The notes beneath the pieces are model-generated. The model was not told the DNA's origin and searched no databases. It worked only from the letters and a program-made list of their open reading frames with translations. The position numbers were made by a program, and so were the translations under genes. Positions 6,163 through 11,692 of a stretch of DNA of 11,692 bases are shown piece by piece (within the stretch, counting starts at the first letter, position 1; the number at the start of each line of letters is the position of its first letter). The DNA is from Cellulomonadaceae bacterium (lineage in GTDB: Bacteria; Actinomycetota; Actinomycetes; Actinomycetales; Cellulomonadaceae). The stretch covers positions 1 to 11,692 of the forward strand of contig JAITCK010000055.1 in the NCBI GenBank assembly GCA_031283115.1, written 5' to 3'.

Positions 6163-7350
6163 TCATGCTTGCCATGATCGACCTTTGACGGGGGGGGGGA
6201 TGGCTGCTTGGGCGGCGACGGCCATGTCGTAGACGGCTTCGATTTGGCTGGTCACAGTGGACCAGTCGTAGCGTTTGACCCAGGTGGCGGCGTGTTCGCG
6301 GCGGGCCTGGGTGGCGGGGCGGTCGGTCAGGGCGTCGATGATGACGCGGGCCAAGTCGGCGCTGTCGCCGTTGCGGAAGAGGGCTCCTGCGCGGCCTTCG
6401 TCGAGTACACGACGAAAGGCGCCGATGTCGCTGGAGATGACGCCCGCCCCGGCGCTCATGGCTTCGACCAGCACAATACCGAAGCTCTCCCCCCCGGTTT
6501 GCGGGGCAACGTAAAGGTCGACTGAACTCAAGAGGGCAGATTTTTCGCTGTCACTGATGCCGCCAAGGAAGTCCACTGAGGCGGCGTGGGCGCCCAGGCT
6601 GGCCAGGGCTGTGGCCTTGCCTTCGTCACCTTTCCCGGCGATGAGAAAGCGGGCTTTGGGGTAGCGGAGCAGTATGTCAGGGATGGCTTGGGTGAGAACG
6701 GGCAGGCCTTTGCGGGGTTCGTCCAGGCGGCCCAGAAAGCAGATGGTGGGGCTGTCGTCCAGGCCGGGAAGTTTTTGCCCCTGCCAGGCGGGGTTGGGTG
6801 GGACGTCGGTAAAGGCGCTGGTGTACACCCCGTTGGGGATGATGATGGCGTCTCCGCCGACATGGTCGATGACGGTGCGGCGGGCGTCCTCAGACACGGC
6901 GATGCGGGCGGCGATTTTTTCTAGGCTTTGCCGCAGCAGGGGGTAGGCCACTTGCAGGGCCCGGGATCGGGCTTGGGCCGAATGGAAGGTGGCTACCACC
7001 GGCACGTCGGCCTCCCAGAGGGCCAACATGGACAGGGAGGGCACCATGGGTTCGTGAATGTGGAGCAGGTCGAAGTCGTTTGCTTCGATCCAGCGGCGCA
7101 CGCGGGCGGCCATGCGGGGGCCGAAACTGAGTCGGGCCACGGAGCCGTTGTAACGCACGGCGATGGCTTTGCCTGCCGGGGTGACGTGTTCGGGGACATC
7201 GGTGTCGTCGTCGGCGGGGGCGAGCACAGACACGAAATGGCCGCGCTGGGTGAGGGCTTGGGCTAGGTCGCGGATGTGGAACTGCACTCCCCCGGGCGCG
7301 TCAAAGGAGTAGGGGCAGACGATGCCGACGCGCAGGGCCCGGCCCGTCAT
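6163..7350 (-). CDS. pimA: Phosphatidylinositol alpha-mannosyltransferase PimA (GT4 family)
   Basis: The 395-residue enzyme transfers mannose from GDP-mannose to the inositol ring of phosphatidylinositol, the first mannosylation in PI-mannoside synthesis, at the cytoplasmic face of the membrane. It aligns by eye with mycobacterial PimA along its length. VCPYSFDAPGGVQ (11-23) gives the N-terminal Gly loop, YNGSVARLSFGP (67-78) and HIHEPMVPSLSMLAL (97-111) match family blocks, and H123 lies in TFHSAQ. GRLDEPRKG (207-215) gives R208 and K214 for the nucleotide-sugar phosphates, and GGESFGIVLVEAM (286-298) gives the GT4 acid E288. Its ATG overlaps the TGA of the upstream acyltransferase (ATGA), with GGGGGAG just upstream. 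The oddity is at the 3' end: a run of ten C residues encodes IPPP, 12 codons before the stop, after the conserved domain. Confidence 0.93.
   Translation of the reverse strand: MTGRALRVGIVCPYSFDAPGGVQFHIRDLAQALTQRGHFVSVLAPADDDTDVPEHVTPAGKAIAVRYNGSVARLSFGPRMAARVRRWIEANDFDLLHIHEPMVPSLSMLALWEADVPVVATFHSAQARSRALQVAYPLLRQSLEKIAARIAVSEDARRTVIDHVGGDAIIIPNGVYTSAFTDVPPNPAWQGQKLPGLDDSPTICFLGRLDEPRKGLPVLTQAIPDILLRYPKARFLIAGKGDEGKATALASLGAHAASVDFLGGISDSEKSALLSSVDLYVAPQTGGESFGIVLVEAMSAGAGVISSDIGAFRRVLDEGRAGALFRNGDSADLARVIIDALTDRPATQARREHAATWVKRYDWSTVTSQIEAVYDMAVAAQAAIPPPVKGRSWQA
6190..6199 (-). repeat. C10 homopolymer tract inside the 3' end of pimA
   Basis: Ten consecutive G on the plus strand (C in the coding sense) encode the end of Ile and three prolines. 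A gain of one base would replace the tail with about 13 new residues, ending at a TAA that abuts the LemA-like ATG (TAAATG). A loss of one base would read through for about 145 codons. Such tracts are prone to slippage and to sequencing error. Confidence 0.9.
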
Positions 7351-8357
7351 GTGGCCGTCTCCCCCGTGTATCGGGTGGGGTCAAGGTCGGCGACGAAGAC
7401 TCGTTGGAGCATGTGCCAGTCTTCGGTGTGGGTGACCAGAGCATCGGTGAGGGCGTCCACCCAGCCTTGGGTCATGGTGGCTACCTGCTGGCGGCGGCGT
7501 TGGGATGCTGTCAACGTCGGGTCGGCGGCAGCGTCGATGGGGGGCACGGGTATGGGCGGGTAAAAGTGGAGGACGATACCCCAGGGGTTGCCTGCTTGGC
7601 GGCGGCGGGGGCCGCGCAGGCGTTCGTAGTAGACGCCCAGGGGGATCAGGTCGACGCCTGCGGTCAGGGCCAGGGTGGCTGGTCCGGCGGCTACCCTGGC
7701 TGGGTGGCCAACCAAAGTGACTTCCACGCCGGAGGCGGTGAGGTCGCGGTCGGCTAGGAGGGGGACGATGCGGTGGCCGTCTTTGGCGCCGCGCACCAGG
7801 GAACGGAACACGTCGCTGTCGCCTAAACCTAGCACCTCAATCCCTAGTGACCTGCGGAAAGAGACGAACTCGTTGTACAGTTCGACGGGTTTGAGTTTTT
7901 CGGCGACTGTGAGGACGGGGGCTAGGTGGGGGGTGGCCCAGGCCCCGGCCAAGTCCCAGTTGCCCATATGCCCTAGGGCTAGGGCGGCGGAGGCTTGACC
8001 GTCAAAAACCTGCTGGACATGCTGGGGGTTTTCGACGCGAACGCGGGCGGCGATTTGCTCAGGTGTCGCCCCGTGCAGGGTGAAGGCTTCGCGGAAGTAG
8101 CGCAGGTAACTACGCATTCCGGCCCGGCTGAGCCTGCGGATGCTGCGGGCGTCTAGGTCGGGTCGGATGCGGGCATAGTTGGATTCCATGCGGCGCACCC
8201 CCTTGCCCCGCATCAGCCACATGACATCGGCGCCGATAAAGAACCCGGCCCGCAGCAGGGGGGCAGGCACGCGCACGGCGTTGCGGAAGGCCCACAAGTA
8301 GGCGCGGGCGGTAAAGGTCAGGCGATCCGATGGGGCCGGGGTGGTCGGTTCAGCCAT
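7347..8357 (-). CDS. Phosphatidylinositol mannoside acyltransferase, PatA-like (LpxL/HtrB superfamily)
   Basis: The 336-residue protein is the positional and sequence counterpart of mycobacterial PatA (Rv2611c). That enzyme moves an acyl chain from acyl-CoA to the 6-OH of the first mannose of PIM1/PIM2 at the inner face of the plasma membrane. The HxxxxD catalytic motif of lysophospholipid-type acyltransferases is GHMGNWDLAG, with H130 and D135. LLADRDLTASG (201-211) matches the second conserved block. PARVAAGPATLALTAGVDLIPLGVYYERL follows as the usual core, in two segments around 219-247. There is no clear multi-pass membrane topology, only amphipathic or hydrophobic N-terminal stretches (about 20-50), fitting peripheral attachment. 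Its ATG overlaps the end of the PIP synthase gene by 8 nt (ATGGCTGA), and its TGA overlaps the pimA ATG. The product it acylates is made by the next gene, which supports the call. Confidence 0.9.
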   Translation of the reverse strand: MAEPTTPAPSDRLTFTARAYLWAFRNAVRVPAPLLRAGFFIGADVMWLMRGKGVRRMESNYARIRPDLDARSIRRLSRAGMRSYLRYFREAFTLHGATPEQIAARVRVENPQHVQQVFDGQASAALALGHMGNWDLAGAWATPHLAPVLTVAEKLKPVELYNEFVSFRRSLGIEVLGLGDSDVFRSLVRGAKDGHRIVPLLADRDLTASGVEVTLVGHPARVAAGPATLALTAGVDLIPLGVYYERLRGPRRRQAGNPWGIVLHFYPPIPVPPIDAAADPTLTASQRRRQQVATMTQGWVDALTDALVTHTEDWHMLQRVFVADLDPTRYTGETAT

Positions 8358-9057
8358 TCGGCTGCTCCGTCTGCTGGCCTGTGGGCTGGTCTAGCGGCGC
8401 GCGACCCAACTGCTGACGCACGGCCCGCATCCGCTCGATCACCGTCCAGAAAGACCCGACAGCGATGATGGTCAGGCAGGCGGCGGCGGCAATGACGGGC
8501 AGGCCTAACTGGATAAAGCCGACCGGAACTAGGGCGCCGACGAGGCGGAGCCAGCGCTCAAAAATGCCGACGTGGGCGAAAGCCCCCATGGATTCGGCCT
8601 TGGCCCGCACGTAAGACACCACGCCGCCGATGATGAGGCAGGCCAGGGCTGCAATGGCCGCCCAGGTGAAGGCCCAGGCGGGCGAGGCGGCAACAGGAGC
8701 CCCCCACAGGGTGTGCGGGGCCGCATCGTGCGATGCCAGTGTGAAATAGAGGGCGATACCCATAAACACGGCCCCGTCGGCGAACCGGTCCATGGTGGAA
8801 TCGAGGAAGGCGCCAAACTTGCTGGCCGTGCCGGACAGGCGGGCCAGCACGCCGTCCAGGGAGTCGAAGAGGGCGAAAATGCCGATCAGTAGGGCTCCCC
8901 AGAAGAGGTGGCCGGCAGGCAGGAGCCACAGGGCCAGGGTGCAGGTGACGACGGTTCCGGCGATGGTCACAGCGTCGGGGGTGACTCCCAGGCGCATGAG
9001 GCCTTTGGCCAGGGGGGTGAAGATGGCTCCGATGACGGAGCGCAAGCCTTGATACAT
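8350..9057 (-). CDS. pgsA: Phosphatidylinositol-phosphate synthase (CDP-alcohol phosphatidyltransferase)
   Basis: The 235-residue integral membrane enzyme has the CDP-alcohol phosphatidyltransferase signature D-G-x2-A-R-x8-G-x3-D-x3-D: D65 and D68 in FDSLDGVLAR, then G82, D86 and D90. The four aspartates bind the divalent metals. By homology and context it joins CDP-diacylglycerol to inositol 1-phosphate, giving phosphatidylinositol phosphate, the precursor of PI and PI-mannosides. About six hydrophobic helices are visible, for example 32-48, 51-65, 94-108, 126-148, 170-190 and 190-206. The tail (about 216-235) is polar and Gln-rich. The ATG is 2 nt after the HIT-gene stop. The family alone does not separate this enzyme from phosphatidylglycerophosphate synthase, but the PatA and PimA genes next door make the inositol role much more likely. 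It corresponds to Rv2612c (PgsA1) in order. Confidence 0.92.
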   Translation of the reverse strand: MYQGLRSVIGAIFTPLAKGLMRLGVTPDAVTIAGTVVTCTLALWLLPAGHLFWGALLIGIFALFDSLDGVLARLSGTASKFGAFLDSTMDRFADGAVFMGIALYFTLASHDAAPHTLWGAPVAASPAWAFTWAAIAALACLIIGGVVSYVRAKAESMGAFAHVGIFERWLRLVGALVPVGFIQLGLPVIAAAACLTIIAVGSFWTVIERMRAVRQQLGRAPLDQPTGQQTEQPNG

Positions 9058-9059
9058 CG

Positions 9060-9668
9060 TCAGTTTTCGTCTTTCGGTGTGGTGGCGCCGGGCCAGGCGG
9101 CGGCCAGGCGGTCGCGGGTGTCGCCGAGCAGTTCGGGCAGGGCCTTGGTGTGTCCAACAATAGGCAGGAAGTTGGCGTCGCCTTGCCAGCGGGGCACGAT
9201 GTGCTGGTGCAGGTGGGCGCCGATTCCTGCCCCGGCAATGTCACCCTGGTTGATGCCAAGGTTGAATCCTTGCGGACCGTAGACGGCTGTCAGGGTGCGA
9301 ATGGCTGTTTTGGTGAGGTCGGCCAGTTCGGCGGTTTCTTCTGCTGTCAGGTCGATGTAGGCGGCCACATGCCGGTAAGGCAACACCATGAGATGCCCCG
9401 AGTTGTAGGGGTACAGGTTGAGAATGACAAAGCAGGTTCGCCCACGATGGACAAGCAGCCGGTCGACATCGTCGGTGCTGTCAGCCGGGTCCAGCCCGCA
9501 GAAGGGGCAGGTCGACTCCCCCGTGTCGGCAGGCTTGTTTTCCCCCTTGATGTACACCATCCGATGCGGAACCCACAGTCGCCCCATCCCATCGTCCGGC
9601 AGGGGCCAGTGCCCCTGGCCTGCCTGGTCAATCGACGGGAGGGGGGACGAGTTCTGGGGGGTGCTCAC
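9060..9668 (-). CDS. HIT-family Ap4A phosphorylase / hydrolase
   Basis: The 202-residue cytosolic protein carries the histidine triad HLHQHIV (H152, H154, H156), with the central histidine expected to form the nucleotidyl intermediate. CPFC (C54, C57) lies near the start of the HIT domain, and [18 protein letters not shown] (84-101) forms the nucleotide-binding strand. The order and length match Rv2613c, characterised as a diadenosine tetraphosphate phosphorylase that splits Ap4A with phosphate into ATP and ADP. The start is GTG 9668, sharing GTGA with the thrS stop, a strong sign of translational coupling. Threonyl-tRNA synthetase can form Ap4A in a side reaction, so the pair could make and clear it. 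That functional link is inferred from neighbourhood. Another HIT activity, such as AMP-lysine hydrolysis, cannot be excluded from sequence. Confidence 0.9.
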   Translation of the reverse strand: MSTPQNSSPLPSIDQAGQGHWPLPDDGMGRLWVPHRMVYIKGENKPADTGESTCPFCGLDPADSTDDVDRLLVHRGRTCFVILNLYPYNSGHLMVLPYRHVAAYIDLTAEETAELADLTKTAIRTLTAVYGPQGFNLGINQGDIAGAGIGAHLHQHIVPRWQGDANFLPIVGHTKALPELLGDTRDRLAAAWPGATTPKDEN

Positions 9669-11665
9669 ACTTGTTCCCGGGATTCGACGGCGGCGATGAT
9701 GCGGTTGATGGCTTCATCGACGGGGACGCCGTTGTCTTGGCGGCCGTCGCGGTAGCGGAAACTGACAGCTCCGGCGGCCTCGTCTTCACCGCCTGCGATG
9801 AGCACAAAGGGGACTTTCTCTTTGGAGGCGTTGCGGATTTTCTTGCCGAACCGGTCGTCAGACAGGTCGATGTCGGCTCGGATGCCGCGGGCTCGCAGTT
9901 TTGCCACCACGTCGCGCAGGTAGTCGTCGAAGGCTTCGGCTACGGGTACGGCCAGCACTTGGACGGGGGCCAGCCAGGCAGGGAAAGAGCCTGCATAGTG
10001 CTCAATGAGCACGCCCATAAAGCGCTCGATGGAACCAAACTTGGCGGAGTGGATCATCACCGGTTGTTGGCGGCTGCCGTCGGGGGCCGTGTATTCCAGG
10101 CCAAACCGGGCGGGCTGGTTGAAGTCGTATTGGACGGTGCCCATCTGCCAGGTGCGGCCGATAGCGTCCTTGGCTTGAACAGAGATTTTGGGGCCGTAGA
10201 AGGCGGCGCCGCCGGGGTCGGGCACCAGGTCGAGGCCGGTGTCGCGGCCTACCTGCTCCAAGATGGCGGTGGCTTTAGCCCAGTCCTCATCCGAGCCGAC
10301 AAACTTGTCCGGCTTGGAATCGTCTCGGGTGGACAGTTCCAGGTAGAAGTCGCTCAAGCCAAAGTCTTTGAGCACCGACAGCATGAAGGCCAGCAGGTGT
10401 TTGACCTCGCCGGGAGCCTGGTCGGGGGTGACGTAGGAGTGCGAGTCGTCTTGGGTGAGGCCGCGCACGCGGGTCAAGCCCTGGACAACGCCACCCTTCT
10501 CATACCGGTAGACGGTACCGAACTCGAAGAGGCGGATGGGTAGTTCGCGGTAACTGCGGCCCCGCGAGGAGAAGATGAGGTTGTGCATGGGGCAGTTCAT
10601 GGCTTTGAGGCGGTACCGCTGCACGGGCAGGTCGGGCCGGTCCTCATCGGCGAATTCCATGGCCGGGAACATGGTGTCCGCGTAATAGGGCAGGTGGCCG
10701 GACGTGTAGAAGAGGTCTTCCTTAGAAATGTGGGGGGTGCCCACGTAACTGAAGCCTTCTTCGATGTGGCGTTGGCGCACGTAATCTTCCATGACCCGTT
10801 TGATGACGCCGCCCTTGGGGTGGAAGAAGGGCAGGCCAGACCCGACCTCCTCATGGAAGCTGAACAGGTCTTGCTCGACGCCGATGCGGCGGTGGTCGCG
10901 GCGCTCGGCCTCAGCCAGCCGGTCCAGATGGGCCTTGAGGTCATCCTTGGAGGGCCAGGCCGTCCCATACACCCGCTGGAGGGAGGCGTTGGCCTGGTTG
11001 CCCCGCCAGTAGGCGGCAGCCGACCGCATCAACTGGACGCCCTGGCCGATCAGGCGGGTGTTGGGCAGGTGGGGGCCGCGGCACAAGTCTTTCCATACGA
11101 TGGTCTCTGATTCCCGACCGGCGCCACGGACATTGTCGTAGATGGTCAGTTCGCCGCCGCCCACCTCAACCGACTCGTCGCCATCTGCGGACGCGCCCGA
11201 GCCTTTGAGGCCAATGAGTTCCAGTTTGTAGGGCTCGGAAGCCAGTTCAGTGCGGGCCTCATCTTCGGTGACCACGCGGCGGCGGAAGGTTTGGCCTTCC
11301 TTGATGATGCGGGCCATAGCCTTGTCCAAGGCTTTGAGGTCTTCCGGCGTGAAGGGGGTTTCCACGTCGAAGTCGTAGTAGAAGCCGTCACGGACGGGCG
11401 GGCCAATGCCCAGTTTGGCGTCCGGGTTGACCTGCTGCACGGCCTGGGCCAGGACATGGGCGGCGGAGTGGCGCAGCACGTTGAGGCCGTCCGGGGAGTC
11501 GATGGTCACCGGTTCAACGGAGGCGCCTGCGGGAATGAGCCGATCCAGATCCCACAACTCCGCCTCACCGTCGCCGATGGTCACCCGCGCGACGACAACC
11601 GTCTTGTCGGCGGTGAACAGGTCGGCTCCGGTGGTGGGCGATTCGATGACAACAGCATCAGACAC
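9665..11665 (-). CDS. thrS: Threonyl-tRNA synthetase
   Basis: The 666-residue class II synthetase charges tRNA-Thr with threonine in the cytosol. Domains in order are an N-terminal TGS domain (about 5-58), the SAD editing domain (about 59-235), the catalytic core (about 255-555) and a C-terminal anticodon-binding domain (about 560-660). The editing site is intact, with H66-x3-H70 and C195-x3-H199. The catalytic zinc ligands are C358 in MNCPMH, H409 in DDSHSY and H539 in VMIHSA. Motif 2 is around [12 protein letters not shown] and motif 3 around GSIERFMG. Residues about 164-178 form a small acidic Gly/Ser loop in the editing domain. The start is GTG 11665, with AGGAGAG (11673-11679) 7 nt upstream. 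It heads a tight run of seven genes through pdxS. The promoter and any T-box-like leader lie outside the window. Confidence 0.97.
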   Translation of the reverse strand: MSDAVVIESPTTGADLFTADKTVVVARVTIGDGEAELWDLDRLIPAGASVEPVTIDSPDGLNVLRHSAAHVLAQAVQQVNPDAKLGIGPPVRDGFYYDFDVETPFTPEDLKALDKAMARIIKEGQTFRRRVVTEDEARTELASEPYKLELIGLKGSGASADGDESVEVGGGELTIYDNVRGAGRESETIVWKDLCRGPHLPNTRLIGQGVQLMRSAAAYWRGNQANASLQRVYGTAWPSKDDLKAHLDRLAEAERRDHRRIGVEQDLFSFHEEVGSGLPFFHPKGGVIKRVMEDYVRQRHIEEGFSYVGTPHISKEDLFYTSGHLPYYADTMFPAMEFADEDRPDLPVQRYRLKAMNCPMHNLIFSSRGRSYRELPIRLFEFGTVYRYEKGGVVQGLTRVRGLTQDDSHSYVTPDQAPGEVKHLLAFMLSVLKDFGLSDFYLELSTRDDSKPDKFVGSDEDWAKATAILEQVGRDTGLDLVPDPGGAAFYGPKISVQAKDAIGRTWQMGTVQYDFNQPARFGLEYTAPDGSRQQPVMIHSAKFGSIERFMGVLIEHYAGSFPAWLAPVQVLAVPVAEAFDDYLRDVVAKLRARGIRADIDLSDDRFGKKIRNASKEKVPFVLIAGGEDEAAGAVSFRYRDGRQDNGVPVDEAINRIIAAVESREQV

Positions 11666-11672
11666 GATAAGA

Positions 11673-11679
11673 CTCTCCT
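11673..11679 (-). promoter_or_regulatory. Shine-Dalgarno sequence of thrS
   Basis: AGGAGAG on the minus strand is 7 nt upstream of the GTG at 11665 and supports that start. The 13 bases between it and the window edge show nothing else. Confidence 0.7.
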
Positions 11680-11692
11680 GAGGGGGACAACA

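Noticed and set aside
9671..10543. A 290-codon open frame on the plus strand opposite thrS
   Set aside because: It mirrors the conserved thrS sequence, has no recognisable motif and no plausible start signal.
1..11692. CRISPR arrays, insertion sequences, tRNA or rRNA genes, or a phage or defence island
   Set aside because: No regularly spaced repeats, transposase or integrase motifs, or RNA gene signatures were seen. Gene content is conserved housekeeping throughout.

Overview
The window is GC-rich, gene-dense chromosomal DNA, and the gene order is typical of Actinomycetia. The clearest marker is the run thrS, HIT-family Ap4A phosphorylase, phosphatidylinositol-phosphate synthase, PatA-like acyltransferase, pimA, then pdxS. 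This matches the order known around Rv2614c-Rv2606c in Mycobacterium tuberculosis. A DUF3000 gene followed by an actinobacterial-type RNase D supports the same assignment. At the left edge is a homologue of the Enterococcus faecium D-aspartate ligase, which suggests a lineage with a Lys- or Orn-type, aspartate-bridged peptidoglycan. Actinomycetaceae or a relative is plausible and a mycolic-acid former less so; this is inference only.

Layout. (1) Positions 1-2568, minus strand: gnd (6-phosphogluconate dehydrogenase) is followed 5 nt downstream by an ATP-grasp ligase that runs off the left edge. (2) Positions 2569-2639: a short divergent intergenic region with two candidate leaderless promoters and a GC-rich palindrome. 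(3) Positions 2640-4568, plus strand: a DUF3000 protein, a hairpin-bearing gap, and RNase D. (4) Positions 4603-11665, minus strand: a tight seven-gene block reading thrS, HIT/Ap4A phosphorylase, PIP synthase, PatA-like acyltransferase, pimA, a LemA-like membrane protein, and pdxS. Successive genes overlap by 4 or 8 nt or lie no more than 14 nt apart.

How the genes work together. The middle of the seven-gene block covers the first steps of phosphatidylinositol and PI-mannoside synthesis at the cytoplasmic face of the membrane. PIP synthase makes the phosphatidylinositol-phosphate precursor, PimA adds the first mannose, and the acyltransferase acylates that mannose. ThrRS and the HIT protein may be linked through Ap4A, which aminoacyl-tRNA synthetases make as a by-product and the HIT enzyme cleaves. 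PdxS makes pyridoxal 5'-phosphate, but its glutaminase partner PdxT is not next to it in this window.

No mobile element, CRISPR array, tRNA, rRNA or phage gene was seen, and no gene-free stretch exceeds 300 bases. The window is mostly housekeeping. The points most worth a second look are the D-aspartate-ligase homologue paired with gnd, a run of ten C residues at the 3' end of pimA, and recurring start regions that lack a Shine-Dalgarno sequence but carry a TANNNT box 6-8 nt upstream.
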